Source: Pseudomonas alcaligenes
Lineage (GTDB): Bacteria; Pseudomonadota; Gammaproteobacteria; Pseudomonadales; Pseudomonadaceae
Reading direction: 5' to 3'
Length of the DNA: 64,000 nt
Assembly: GCF_014490745.1 (NCBI RefSeq)
Contig: NZ_LZEU01000001.1
Coordinates: forward strand, 2,817,501 to 2,881,500
A model generated the notes under the pieces. The model ran no database searches. It was not told the DNA's origin and saw only the letters and a list, made by a program, of their open reading frames with translations. The position numbers and the translations under genes were made by a program. Positions 34,013-43,586 of the stretch are shown here, in pieces (the stretch's first letter is position 1; every line of letters starts with the position of its first letter).

Positions 34013-35269
34013 TCACTTACCACTCCCGACAATCTCTGGCATGGGCATACCGAAATGAGCATGCCAGCCCTCAACTTTTACTCTGAAGTTATTTCCACAA
34101 TCCGCATTAAAGAAAACAGCATCCACTTGAAGCCCACCCCCTGCATCCCCCGTGTGACGAACACTCATGTAAGAAGGTGATGTGTCAAACTGCATATCAA
34201 CCTGTGGAGGCCTTGGGAAGGCTGCAGCGACTTTATCAAGCAGAACACCAGCCCACACTGCTACGAACCCATACAGCTTCGCACCCACGTCATGCTCTCT
34301 TGGATCCCTGTTCTCAATACCAAAATGCCATGCCTTCGGACCTGTTACCTGCAAACTCATAGCCCTAAGCATGGCCGCCTCGATATGGGAGAGAGCCCCT
34401 GTTTCACGCCCCTTCCTTCCCCAGAAGAATCCATTGCTCACTGCGGCGCACAGGCACACTAAAATGTAATACCTGCGCGCAGGGTCATTCAGGACTTGGA
34501 GACTTGCGGCAAGCTCGGCAGAATCCTTTCCATCATATACTTCAGCTAGTAGATGATTAACGCTGTAGCCTTCAGCCTCACCTGCTAGCCAGTCCAACAT
34601 TTCGCCTAAATCAAGCCGCCAGCGGAATACTGCTGCCGCCCCCTCCAGCATCGCAGGCCCCAACAAGAAATACGTCTTGGTCATGTCAGGCACGCCATCG
34701 GCTGTAAATTCTGATGTCGAAGCTACGATAAATGACTTTTTGTGCAGGCTAGCAAGCAACCTTTGTGCAGTTGACCTTCCAACTCCTGCAGCCTTTGCAA
34801 GCGCCACAACCCCCATGCCAGTTACAACGCATGCTTTAGATTTATCCAACCCAGCCGACGAAGGACCACTCTCCAAGAGAGTTAGCCAGAGTTGAGCGAA
34901 CAAGCAGCGCTCAGGAACCGACAACACCTGAAAGCACCGCTCTTGGCCCTCCAGCACCTGCAGAACCCTATCCCCCTCCTGCCTGAATTTCATCTTGGGG
35001 CCGGCTCGATAGCTTTTAACCGATCGCCCACTGACAGACCGGGACTCTAGGAGAAATCCCATATCTACGAGCTTTTTCAAGCCGCTGCTGACACCTCCAT
35101 CGCTATACCCAACAGCATCAGCCAACCCGCTCACCGTCCCTTGCCATACCTGCCCCCTTGAATCGATAAGGCCCTCCCGGTGCATCCAGCATGCTAGATA
35201 ACGTGCCCTAGGCGGCACACCCCTCATACTGGAAAAAACGCCCGTCAGTGTGGAATCAAATGCTCTCAA
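34013..35269 (-). CDS. Winged-helix DNA-binding protein, unknown role
   Basis: A 418-residue protein with two winged-helix-like segments: LADAVGYSDGGVSSGLKKLV around residues 49-70 and VVALAKAAGVGRSTAQRLLA around 153-175. The rest has no recognised domain. The frame starts with a TTG at 35269 with GGGAG nine bases ahead; an ATG at 35227 is the alternative but lacks a site. The position beside the Gp2-like and AlpA genes suggests a replication or regulatory protein of the island. It is divergent from the AT-rich gene at 35438. Confidence 0.65.
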   Translation of the reverse strand: MRAFDSTLTGVFSSMRGVPPRARYLACWMHREGLIDSRGQVWQGTVSGLADAVGYSDGGVSSGLKKLVDMGFLLESRSVSGRSVKSYRAGPKMKFRQEGDRVLQVLEGQERCFQVLSVPERCLFAQLWLTLLESGPSSAGLDKSKACVVTGMGVVALAKAAGVGRSTAQRLLASLHKKSFIVASTSEFTADGVPDMTKTYFLLGPAMLEGAAAVFRWRLDLGEMLDWLAGEAEGYSVNHLLAEVYDGKDSAELAASLQVLNDPARRYYILVCLCAAVSNGFFWGRKGRETGALSHIEAAMLRAMSLQVTGPKAWHFGIENRDPREHDVGAKLYGFVAVWAGVLLDKVAAAFPRPPQVDMQFDTSPSYMSVRHTGDAGGGLQVDAVFFNADCGNNFRVKVEGWHAHFGMPMPEIVGSGK

Positions 35270-35437
35270 AATGGCCTACTCCCATTTTTGGGCCCCATGC
35301 CTATCACCAGGTTGTCACGCGTGATAGCCTAGCGCAACAACAACCTAATAAGAATTATTTGCATTTATAAAATTATCTCCGAAGACAATACGCTTAGGCG
35401 CCCCACTGCCCCGCCATGAATCCATGAGGAAAGTAAA

Positions 35438-36118
35438 ATGATCAAAGCAAAGGAAAAAAAATCTTGGATAGAGCGAGAAATAAAAAAAGATGAAAGCTTT
35501 CTTCAATGGCTAGCTGAAACACTTAATGTCAGAAACAATCCAGATCAAATAAAAGCACTAAAAGAAAAGCTAAGAAAACCTAATAACATCAACAAAGTTA
35601 GTGAAACCAATCTAAGGGGATTACTCGATCATTATGAAGACGAGCTTCTCAAAGGCATCTTAAGTTCTATAGAAGGGATAACCGAAGAGGAATTCAGAGT
35701 ACTAAAAGGGCGTCAATCATCGCGCATATATCGTCAGAAAACCAAAGACAAAAAATTAACCACCGACATCTCATACGAAGCACTGCAGAAACTATCAGCA
35801 ATCAAAGGAAAGTACTCACTAAAAGACACCATTGAAATAATGATTGAATATATATACGAAGGACAAACTTATAGACCCACAGAGGACCTCAGCAAAAGCA
35901 GAACCATACCTCTACTGGATACCATCCCAAACACATTGACAGCAAAACTAGGAGCATCCCTTGAATACATTCAAGCCCAGATATCAAATCAAGCTAAATT
36001 TGAAGCCTTAGAAAGGACGGCTATCACCCAGAGAAAAAGCATCGAGAGTCTGCGAGAAATAGTTGAATCTCTAAAAATTCAAATTTCGAACAAACTTGAA
36101 AACAAGCCCGCAAGCTAG
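35438..36118 (+). CDS. AT-rich gene, possible ribbon-helix-helix protein
   Basis: A 226-residue lysine-rich protein. The middle segment TTDISYEALQKLSAIKGKYS, followed by LKDTIEIMIEYIYE, fits a ribbon-helix-helix DNA-binding fold as found in MatP-like and CopG-like proteins. The C-terminus is a coiled coil (RKSIESLREIVESLKIQI). The gene is visibly more AT-rich than its neighbours, with many AAA and ATA codons, which points to a recent transfer. The ATG has GAGGAAAG ahead of it. No partner gene is adjacent. Confidence 0.65.
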   Translation: MIKAKEKKSWIEREIKKDESFLQWLAETLNVRNNPDQIKALKEKLRKPNNINKVSETNLRGLLDHYEDELLKGILSSIEGITEEEFRVLKGRQSSRIYRQKTKDKKLTTDISYEALQKLSAIKGKYSLKDTIEIMIEYIYEGQTYRPTEDLSKSRTIPLLDTIPNTLTAKLGASLEYIQAQISNQAKFEALERTAITQRKSIESLREIVESLKIQISNKLENKPAS

Positions 36119-36289
36119 AACGCAAGGCAAGCACCTGACCACCTCCATTAAGCTAGCCTGACGATCTATGCCCATAAGGAATGCACCGCCCATCAACAAC
36201 AAGCGAGTGGCATGTTTAATCGGATATCCCTTAGCTAGGGAAAGTAGTCGCTCCAACTAAAAATTTTAGAATTAGGCTATTTTCGAGAT

Positions 36290-37552
36290 CTAACTCAGGC
36301 TTGCAATGTTGTCGTCGATTCGCGCCTGAATCGTGCGCAAGGTGTCCCGGGTTATACCATTGGGGAACTGGCGCCTAGCACTCTCCGCAAAACCGCTGGC
36401 TACAGTGCAGATCCGCTCAATGATGTCGGCAGCGCTCTTCGCTGACAGATCCGCTTCTTCGACTGCAAGCTTGAGTAGATGCTTACGCGTGATGCGAAAT
36501 GCCTCGCCCATTACGTCCATCTGGTGAAACCCACCTGGCCCTTCGCAGAAGGTCACGTCGTAAGCCGGAGCCAACTTCCATTGGCCGCTCGACGACATGA
36601 GATAAGCAAAATTCTTGGGATGATCGTCGCGATTGTTAAACACCACGTTAAACACGATCCGCTCGAAAGCGATTGCCTTCTCCCGCACGTCATTGCAGCA
36701 GAACTGGGTCGCCCGCAGGAAACTGGTGTAATCCAGCGTACCGGGTGCACGGAAGTCCGCGCCGGTAAAAGCAGCGAGGCTTTGCATGGGAACACGCATG
36801 CCCTCTTGCCGGTCGAATCTGCGGGTAGCAAAAGCGGCCTGCCCACTCGGTAACTCGAAGTATTCGGTATCCGGGGTGTCGATAGCGCAATCGCGCAGGC
36901 ACTGCGCGTAAACGGCCTCGATGGCACATACCTCGGGATGCTCACCTGCCGCAGGAAACTTGACCAACCAGGCTTCCAGACCAGGTGCCGCCGCCGTACT
37001 GAAGCGGCCGTGCTCGGCATCGCGATAAAGCAAAGCCTTTGGCCGCGCGCCGTGTGGCGAGCCGCCCATCAGCAGCAGTTGCTGCAGGAACTCACCGCCC
37101 TCACCTTTGAGCACGTCTTGGACTTCCGCAGCCAGCTTCTCAAGGGCAATCTCTCCGGGCGATGCGGACAACTCCGGCGCCACAGGTTCAAACGACATTG
37201 CCCCCATGGCATGGGGACCGATGTAAGCCAGACGCTCCAAAGGACCAATGTGTGCTGGGTTGAGACCACGGCGCTTGAACAGACGATCCATCAGCAGCAT
37301 GCCCCAACCGTCAGGCAACGAGTCATAGACCGGCCCCGGTAGCCATAACTGGTGATCGGGAAAGTCCCTACGCAGTCTTGGCCCCTTCAAGGGTAGGCGC
37401 AGGGCCGACAACTCCACCCCCCGCTCCAACGCCTCTTCGCTGTAATCAAAGGCAATCAGCGGGCGCCCGGTGAGCGCGGTCGAGGACACCAGCGAACCCC
37501 AGCACCAATGCTCCCCCCAGCCGTCGTAGTAGACGTCGACTCGCTTAGGCAT
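36290..37552 (-). CDS. hipA: HipA-type kinase toxin
   Basis: A 420-residue HipA family serine/threonine kinase. HipA toxins phosphorylate an aminoacyl-tRNA synthetase and stop growth. The ATP loop (MGGSPHGARPKALL near 180), the catalytic loop (FNNRDDHPKNFAYL near 310) and the metal-binding LAPAYDVTF are all intact, so it should be active. The N-terminal HipA domain includes YDYSEEALERG-like text (AFDYSEEALERGVELS). The ATG at 37552 overlaps the end of hipB by 8 bases, the usual coupled order antitoxin-toxin. Confidence 0.9.
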   Translation of the reverse strand: MPKRVDVYYDGWGEHWCWGSLVSSTALTGRPLIAFDYSEEALERGVELSALRLPLKGPRLRRDFPDHQLWLPGPVYDSLPDGWGMLLMDRLFKRRGLNPAHIGPLERLAYIGPHAMGAMSFEPVAPELSASPGEIALEKLAAEVQDVLKGEGGEFLQQLLLMGGSPHGARPKALLYRDAEHGRFSTAAAPGLEAWLVKFPAAGEHPEVCAIEAVYAQCLRDCAIDTPDTEYFELPSGQAAFATRRFDRQEGMRVPMQSLAAFTGADFRAPGTLDYTSFLRATQFCCNDVREKAIAFERIVFNVVFNNRDDHPKNFAYLMSSSGQWKLAPAYDVTFCEGPGGFHQMDVMGEAFRITRKHLLKLAVEEADLSAKSAADIIERICTVASGFAESARRQFPNGITRDTLRTIQARIDDNIASLS

Positions 37553-37889
37553 TATCGGACTTCCTTTTGACGCGCTGACGCTGAGCGCCCTGCTCATAAC
37601 GGAGAATGTCGTCCAGGCTGTCCAATCGCGGCATGAACAACTGCTCTAGCTCGTTAAGACGCCCCAATACCATGGCCACCCGAATCACGCTGTCGAATGC
37701 CACGCTGCGCCCCGCCTCTAGATTGGACAGAGTACCAACGCCGATACCAGCACGAGCAGCCACCTCGGCCTGCGTCATCTGCTGAGCCAGGCGCTCTTGG
37801 CGCAGACGTGTACAGAGCAGCTTGACAACTTCTTCCGGCTTGATAAGACCTAAATTCATCATCTTGAGTCTTAAACCATAGATTTGCAT
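37545..37889 (-). CDS. hipB: HipB-type antitoxin
   Basis: A 114-residue XRE-type helix-turn-helix protein preceding hipA: LRQERLAQQMTQAEVAARAG and IGVGTLSNLEAGRSVAF make the DNA-binding fold at about residues 28-70. HipB binds and restrains HipA and represses the operon. The start may be the ATG at 37889 or one of two adjacent ATGs 27-30 bases further in; none has a strong ribosome-binding site. The upstream region 37890-38076 is AT-rich and should carry the promoter. Confidence 0.87.
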   Translation of the reverse strand: MQIYGLRLKMMNLGLIKPEEVVKLLCTRLRQERLAQQMTQAEVAARAGIGVGTLSNLEAGRSVAFDSVIRVAMVLGRLNELEQLFMPRLDSLDDILRYEQGAQRQRVKRKSDNA

Positions 37890-38076
37890 TTAACATCTAG
37901 AATTATAGAGTTAAATCGAGCCATGGTAGAGACACAACCTCAGAAAACCGAGACTTAACCCAAAAAACATCAGATAAAGCTCAAAAATCTGGATTTGTAT
38001 TGTCAACCAAGCGCCTGCTGCTCGAGATATCACTCAAGCCGTAGCTCTAATGGAGTCATCGGCATCGCCTGCCGAG

Positions 38077-39669
38077 CTAGGTAGAGGCGTTATCTCCGGC
38101 AAGCAAGGGCTCCAGAGTGTTTGCCAGTGCATCGATTTCACTGATGATCAACTTTGACCTCAGCGGCAGCATGGTCTGAGGTATCAAGGTTTCAGGATCT
38201 CGCACATGACGAGGGGTGTAGCCCAGTAGGCCTGCATAGCTCGCCGCATTGCTACCCAAGCTTTCGTAGAATCGTTCGAACAACTCTTTATCCTTTTGCT
38301 TTGACAGCAGCCGGTATTGTGATTTGCAGAACGCACAGACCTGAATGTAAAACGGGATGAATAATGGCCCGGCCACATACTTTGCCTTTTCGAGCGCTGT
38401 AGTGAGGTGGCTGAGGGTCAGCAGGCTATCGCCTGCCTGCATCGCATCCTGGGCACGCACCCACTCATTGAGCCATGCGGGACCGTTCACGAACGTAAAA
38501 TGCCGGCCCCCGTCGATGAATCGCCTGTGTTCGTTTTTGTAAATTAGCTCAAGGCTATTGGGAATCTCTGCCACAAGGTTTAGTGAGCCCGGTAAGGCCC
38601 TAATTCGGTTGAGCAGGGATTGATAGCGGTTGGGCGCCTGCTGGGCATAGACCTGCTGGCCAATGGGATAGTCGTTAAACAAAAGATCAAGCAAGTCACT
38701 GCTGGGTATTGAGTGGCCTAGCTCAGCTTGGTCACACATCAAGCGCCCCTGTGGCTCGAATGGCCCGCAATCCGCGATATGGGCGTTGAGGTTATGAGCG
38801 ATCATGGCCGAAAAGGCGTGAATCGCGAATGCCTCTTCGTGGATGTGCTGCGGCAGGTGATGAACCAGTGGTCGAAGAGTCGGATAGAAAGTTTCCCACT
38901 TCATACGACTAGGCTTACGAAGTCGGTCTACCACCTGCTTGGACTGAGTATTGATCGGCTGGGAGGTGAACTCACGACTCCAGGCCCGCTCATCGAGCGG
39001 CCCCTCTTTCCGGAACTCGTGGTACTGATGAAGCTTATGCAGCGAAACGCCGGTGATTCGGCAAGCAGCATCGGCAAAGCCTCTCAGTGGCCATTGCTCA
39101 TCCCTCTCGGCAGTTGGCCAGGCATCATCCGGCAACAACGCGCCGACTAGTGTCGCCGTCAGAGAGCGAAGATCATTGCTGAGAAAGAACTGATAGCTGT
39201 ATGTCTGGCTCTCCGCGTTGCAAGCGTGCTCCCTGACAAACTCCCTGTAGTGCGAAAGCGCCGACACGTAAAAGCCAACAGCCAATTCAGATACGCCCCA
39301 ACGGGAGTAGCGCTCAATGATCAGGGACTCAATGTATTGGCGTAACTCTACATATTCGTCGAGGGATTCAAAGTCGGTTTTGGACAGATGGTTGACATAG
39401 GCTTGGATCGTCCGGCTTTTCTTGACCTTCTGCTCATCACTTGGAGCAAGCTGAGCAGTCACAGCCACCAGGTCGCTGAGAGATCCATACTTGCCATCCT
39501 CCTTCTTGATCGCGTCGAAAGCTTGCCTCAGTGCGGCGCGCCGGTCTTTCTCTGTGGCAGCTACTTGAAAGGTTATGTCTTGGTTGTCGCTACTCCAAAG
39601 CCCAAGGCAGTCGCACACGACCTTGTGGAGGTAACCTAAAGTTGGCAGTTGATCTGTGGTTGGTAGCAT
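38077..39669 (-). CDS. Unknown 530-residue protein
   Basis: A soluble, mostly helical protein starting MLPTTDQLPTLGYLHKVVCD, with no membrane segment, signal peptide or motif I can name. AAGGAA lies ahead of the ATG. It stands alone between HipBA and the SNase operon, transcribed away from the latter. Its setting inside a defence island makes a single-gene defence protein possible, but no sequence feature shows this. A C-terminal cluster of aromatic and basic residues (YIQVCAFCKSQYRLLSKQKD) is the most distinctive part. Confidence 0.65.
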   Translation of the reverse strand: MLPTTDQLPTLGYLHKVVCDCLGLWSSDNQDITFQVAATEKDRRAALRQAFDAIKKEDGKYGSLSDLVAVTAQLAPSDEQKVKKSRTIQAYVNHLSKTDFESLDEYVELRQYIESLIIERYSRWGVSELAVGFYVSALSHYREFVREHACNAESQTYSYQFFLSNDLRSLTATLVGALLPDDAWPTAERDEQWPLRGFADAACRITGVSLHKLHQYHEFRKEGPLDERAWSREFTSQPINTQSKQVVDRLRKPSRMKWETFYPTLRPLVHHLPQHIHEEAFAIHAFSAMIAHNLNAHIADCGPFEPQGRLMCDQAELGHSIPSSDLLDLLFNDYPIGQQVYAQQAPNRYQSLLNRIRALPGSLNLVAEIPNSLELIYKNEHRRFIDGGRHFTFVNGPAWLNEWVRAQDAMQAGDSLLTLSHLTTALEKAKYVAGPLFIPFYIQVCAFCKSQYRLLSKQKDKELFERFYESLGSNAASYAGLLGYTPRHVRDPETLIPQTMLPLRSKLIISEIDALANTLEPLLAGDNAST

Positions 39670-39835
39670 CGCTATTTCCTTGAAGAGAAGTCGTCGCCAT
39701 CCTAGGCAAGTGAAAGCCTCTCACTAAGTATCAAAATCGCGATAAGGGCAGACAGCGGGACGCGCAAGCTCATTCAAGTCTTATGCTCTCTCGCACTGGC
39801 GAGTCTGGGTACTTCAAGGTAAAGCGGATCGAGTG

Positions 39836-39892
39836 TCCACCTCTTGGCCGAGAGCTACCTATCACCAGCGTCTGCTTTCGGCCAAAGCAGAG
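39836..39892. repeat. Degenerate Pseudomonas intergenic repeat
   Basis: The stretch CCTCTTGGCCGAGAGC...CTGCTTTCGGCCAAAGCAG belongs to a palindromic intergenic family common in Pseudomonas, built on GGCCG and CTGCTTT blocks. Related, more degenerate copies occur at 46321-46395, 47690-47775 and perhaps 56745-56780. The 39670-40604 interval otherwise shows only one weak gene candidate. Confidence 0.5.
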
Positions 39893-39952
39893 ATTACATG
39901 GGCTGGTAGTTGTGCATCTTGATGCTTCACCAGCATGGCCAGTGATCATAAT

Positions 39953-40132
39953 TCATTCGTATTCTACGGGTGGTTCGATGGTCCCTACGTAGACCCGCTG
40001 CTGCTCGCCTCCTATAGCCAAGCACTCGAGTGCGCTGCCCTCTGGCACGTCGAACCAGTGACCTGCCGAGGCTAATTCTGCTGTCAGCAGGGGGGTGGCG
40101 GTATCAGCATGGGATTCATAGCCTTGCATAAG
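39953..40132 (-). CDS. Weak small-ORF candidate, 59 residues
   Basis: A frame starting MLMQGYESHADTATPLLTAE and ending in an acidic tail (TIEPPVEYE) is preceded by GGGGGTAAG. No domain is recognised and the region contains a degenerate repeat nearby, so it may be a gene remnant or chance frame. Listed because it is the only plausible frame in the 935-base space before the SNase operon. Confidence 0.25.
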   Translation of the reverse strand, partial: LMQGYESHADTATPLLTAELASAGHWFDVPEGSALECLAIGGEQQRVYVGTIEPPVEYE

Positions 40133-40604
40133 CATCTTACCCCCACGCCATTGCAAAACCGCCTACTGCCATCAGCGAGTGCCAGAGTCTCACCGACTCG
40201 TGCCGTGAGCGTACGGGCAGCCATTTCCCCCTAACGCGCAGTTCTAGGCGCCAGGCTCCTCCTTCGCGCAATACGCGAAATTCTCATACGGCTCCAGTCT
40301 CGACCGATGCCTACAGTGTCTCCTACTCGACCGCTCTTTTCATGTCCCAAGCTCTTCTAGCAGTCAGTCACCAAGGATCTGGTATAGCGCCGGGCCGCAG
40401 GCCGGTGACTCCTCTAGGCCATGCGGTACCGATCTAGAGGCAGAAGCGGATGAGTTGAACAGAACGTCCTATTCCGCGTAGCGGCGACTAATGGAGCTGG
40501 CAGATCGCCTCCATCTAATATGAATTAGCTCACAGTCCGCGTTACTATTTAGGTTCACCAAACTAGGACGTTCGTTCTGCTCAAGGCAGTCAGAGGGGTC
40601 AGGG

Positions 40605-41276
40605 ATGAGCTTGAGGGCATGGCTGGCAGCGGCGTTGTTAAGCACCGCCCCTGTGTTGCACGCAGAAGTGCACACCTGCCGTGTGGTCGCGCTAAGTGAT
40701 GGCGATACGTTCACCTGCCTAGACGTGTACAAAAGTCAGCACAAGATTCGCCTTGCCAATATCGATACCCCAGAAAAGGATCAGCCCTACGGGGCCAAAT
40801 CGAAACAGGTCTTGAGCGCCCTTATCTTCGCCAAGCAGGTCAAGGTCGAATCGCAGGGCACTGACCGATATGGACGCACCATTGGCGTGGTCAGTGTCTC
40901 TGGCGTGAACGTCAACCGTGAAATGGTTGCGCGTGGCGCCGCCTGGGTTTATCCCCAATACAACCAAGACCACTCTTTACCCCGCGTAGAGCAGGAGGCT
41001 CAAGCGACTAAGCGCGGAGTCTGGGGATTGCCACAGGCGCAGATCATTGCGCCTTGGGAGTGGCGCAAATTGGGGCGGAGTCTCAATTCGGAATTTACCG
41101 CGCGGAAACAGCAGTCTGCGTTGACTCCGGCTACAGCCGCAGGCGGCGGTTGTAGCAAACGACTATGCGGGCAAATGAACAATTGCGCGGATGCCCTGTT
41201 TCATCTGCAGCAGTGCGGCGTCACCTCCCTAGACCGGGACGGCGATGGCGTGCCCTGTGAAAGTCTCTGCCGATAA
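40605..41276 (+). CDS. Exported staphylococcal-nuclease-like enzyme with Excalibur domain
   Basis: A 223-residue protein with a signal peptide (MSLRAWLAAALLSTAPVLHA), an SNase domain with the catalytic residues in place (ALSDGDTFTCLD; RLANIDTPEKDQPYG; DRYGRTIGVV), and a C-terminal Excalibur calcium-binding motif (DRDGDGVPCESLC). SNase enzymes cut DNA and RNA using calcium. Here the enzyme would act in the periplasm or outside. It is the first gene of a five-gene operon: 37 bases before the next. GGGGTCAGGG precedes the ATG. Its unusual partnership with four membrane proteins is discussed in the findings. Confidence 0.88.
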   Translation: MSLRAWLAAALLSTAPVLHAEVHTCRVVALSDGDTFTCLDVYKSQHKIRLANIDTPEKDQPYGAKSKQVLSALIFAKQVKVESQGTDRYGRTIGVVSVSGVNVNREMVARGAAWVYPQYNQDHSLPRVEQEAQATKRGVWGLPQAQIIAPWEWRKLGRSLNSEFTARKQQSALTPATAAGGGCSKRLCGQMNNCADALFHLQQCGVTSLDRDGDGVPCESLCR

Positions 41277-41313
41277 CAATGCGTCGCGCTGAAGCGCGCT
41301 TAGGAATTCCGTA

Positions 41314-42744
41314 ATGAAGGCAATTGGAAAGCTGTTCTCGTGGTTGTTTGCCTCGCGCCAGTCGACGGATGCGGACGACCATCCCGACCTTGTTCCGTTG
41401 GTCTTTGAAGACCTTAAAAAGGAGCTGGATGTAGAGATAGAAGCCAGAAAGCTTGGTCGAGCGGGGTTGCCTGAGGCCGATGCGACCGCGTTGTCTTTCC
41501 CCGAGAGGAAGATCATTCAACGGCTTGAGGCAGTTCGCGCTAACTATAGCAAGTGGGCATTGACCCGGATTAACAGCATCCACGAGCGACTCAACTCATT
41601 TGATATCACCCAGTACGTGAATCGCGCCAAACAATATGCTGACGAATACGAGCGCCTTGCCAATAAGGAGATTTCTGACGCCGAGGTAGAGCTAGGCCGA
41701 CGCCGTAATGCGGCAGCGCGCCAGCAGGATGATCTGGATACATTCTGTAAGGAAAATAAACTGAGTCGTGAGGCCCATTATCCACAGGGACTCGCTAAAG
41801 CCAGCCTGATTTTGGTCGGTCTGGGACTCATTGCGATTGAAGGCTTTGTGAACGCCTTCTTCTTCGCCCAAGGATTAGATAGTGGCTTAGTCGGTGGTTT
41901 TTTTCAGGCCCTAATCTTGGCGACTATTAACTTCACAGTACCGGCATTCTTAGGCCGTTTGTGGCTTCCCAACGTCAATCACCATCATCTAGGACGTCGC
42001 CTGATTGGCTACCTCGGCTGGCTATTTGTGATTGCGTTCATGATAGTTTCGGCACTTGCCATCGCGCATTACCGAGAGGCTATGGGCCAAGCTGTAGATG
42101 AAAATATCAATGCTGCAGCGCTATCCCTACAAACTCTGCAAGCAGCTCCATTTGGGCTAACAGAAATCTCATCCTGGCTGTTGTTCTGTATCAGCATTTT
42201 TTTTGCGCTGGTAGGGCTGGTCGATGGCTACAAGTTGGACGATCCCTACCCCGGATATGGTCGCCGACACCGCAAGACGCATGAGGCGATCAACGCATAC
42301 CACGCTCTAGTTGATCAAGTGCGCGGGGAAATTTCCGGCCTTAAGGAAATGTTGCTGGAGTCTCTGGAGCATGATGTTGAGCGTGCCAAGGTGTGTGTGC
42401 TGGATTTCGGCAAGCTAGTGGAAGACAAAGCCTCGTGCGGGCATCGACTGAAATTGAACCTCAGCAAAGCCGAAAACATGCTGCAGGCGCTGATCGATGC
42501 TTTCCGCGATGAAAATAAAATGCATCGAAACGGAGTGCCTCGCCCTAGGTATTTCGATAGCCCGCCAGCGCTACAAAAAATAGAGCTCCCAATCTTTGAC
42601 ACCTCGACTGAGCTGGCCAAGCACAGAGAGCAAGAATCCCTTCTGAATGGGCTGTTGGCTGACGTGGAGCAAGTACGGGGATCTATCCAATCTGCCCATG
42701 AGAGCCGCTTTGACCAGCTCAAAGCTATCCACCAGCAGCTGTAG
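41314..42744 (+). CDS. Four-helix inner-membrane protein with coiled coils
   Basis: A 476-residue protein with a cytosolic helical N-terminal part (about 1-160, rich in charged heptads), four hydrophobic helices at about 163-185, 190-215, 232-252 and 285-305, and a coiled-coil C-terminal part (about 330-476). No enzymatic motif is seen. The sequence between helices 1 and 2 (EGFVNAFFFAQGLDSGLVGG) is unusually rich in F and G. It lies 11 bases before the next gene, so it is part of a tight operon. It resembles no family I can name; a scaffold or channel subunit is the plausible role. Confidence 0.8.
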   Translation: MKAIGKLFSWLFASRQSTDADDHPDLVPLVFEDLKKELDVEIEARKLGRAGLPEADATALSFPERKIIQRLEAVRANYSKWALTRINSIHERLNSFDITQYVNRAKQYADEYERLANKEISDAEVELGRRRNAAARQQDDLDTFCKENKLSREAHYPQGLAKASLILVGLGLIAIEGFVNAFFFAQGLDSGLVGGFFQALILATINFTVPAFLGRLWLPNVNHHHLGRRLIGYLGWLFVIAFMIVSALAIAHYREAMGQAVDENINAAALSLQTLQAAPFGLTEISSWLLFCISIFFALVGLVDGYKLDDPYPGYGRRHRKTHEAINAYHALVDQVRGEISGLKEMLLESLEHDVERAKVCVLDFGKLVEDKASCGHRLKLNLSKAENMLQALIDAFRDENKMHRNGVPRPRYFDSPPALQKIELPIFDTSTELAKHREQESLLNGLLADVEQVRGSIQSAHESRFDQLKAIHQQL

Positions 42745-42755
42745 GAGTCGGGGAT

Positions 42756-43583
42756 ATGGCACATAAATCTCGGTATACCGCCAAGAACAAATACACCAAT
42801 AAAAGTAGTAATGCGGGTGACTGGATAAAGATTGTAGGAGCGGCCGGGGTTATCTTGGCAGCTCTCGGTATAGGGGGGTATTACCTCTACAACCAGCCCA
42901 AGGGCCCGGATAGAGTTACGCTGTGTCCGGCAGAGGGCCCTCTCGGGCATGTGGTGGTATTGGTTGATAACACCGACCCCTACTCCTTCATTCAGCGTGA
43001 AGCGTTCAGTCAGGCGCTGCGAGCACTCAGTGACGAGGTTGTTCCCGAAGGATATTTGTTGTCGGTGTTTTCGTTGGGCGAAAGCTTCGAAAACAATGCC
43101 AAGCCGCTCTTCGAGCGCTGCAACCCAGGCACCAGCGCAGGTAAGTCAGAGATGACTGCAAACCTGAAACGGATTGATCTACGTTATCACGAGTCCTTTA
43201 AAGCGCCCATTGAAAAACTAGAAGACTCCCTGCTGTCAGATACCCCGGCGCAATACTCACCCATATTTGAGATGATCCAGCTCGCCTCGATAAATGGTTT
43301 TAGAACGCAAAACGTACGAGGCCCCCGCAAACTGATTATTTTCTCGGACATGCTACCGAATACGCCTGAATACTCGATGTTCAAGGGCATTCCAGACTAT
43401 AACGATTTCTCTAAAACGCCTTATGGCGAGCGCAGCAAGACGGATCTATCTGGAGTAAAAGTGGAAATCCATTACTTAATAAAATACCCAAAGTTACAAA
43501 CAATGAAACAGTTGAATTTTTGGGAGCTTTATTTTGAGGGTGCTGGCGCACGTTTAACCGGCGTCAACACGATGGAGGGCTAG
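42756..43583 (+). CDS. Membrane-anchored VWA-like protein
   Basis: A 275-residue protein with a short cytosolic N-terminus, one membrane helix at about 24-46 (KIVGAAGVILAALGIGGYYL) and a periplasmic domain that begins like a von Willebrand factor A fold: GHVVVLVDNTDPYSF, where D-N-T-D sits in the place of a MIDAS metal site, later GPRKLIIFSDMLPNTPEYS, another typical VWA strand. No lipobox or N-terminal cleavage site. VWA domains mediate metal-dependent protein contacts, so it could link the exported nuclease or envelope to the motor-like partners. AGGAG precedes the ATG. Confidence 0.78.
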   Translation: MAHKSRYTAKNKYTNKSSNAGDWIKIVGAAGVILAALGIGGYYLYNQPKGPDRVTLCPAEGPLGHVVVLVDNTDPYSFIQREAFSQALRALSDEVVPEGYLLSVFSLGESFENNAKPLFERCNPGTSAGKSEMTANLKRIDLRYHESFKAPIEKLEDSLLSDTPAQYSPIFEMIQLASINGFRTQNVRGPRKLIIFSDMLPNTPEYSMFKGIPDYNDFSKTPYGERSKTDLSGVKVEIHYLIKYPKLQTMKQLNFWELYFEGAGARLTGVNTMEG

Positions 43584-43586
43584 ATT

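Noticed and set aside
39783..39992. A 69-codon plus-strand frame before the SNase operon
   Set aside because: It translates through a degenerate intergenic repeat, which explains the open frame.
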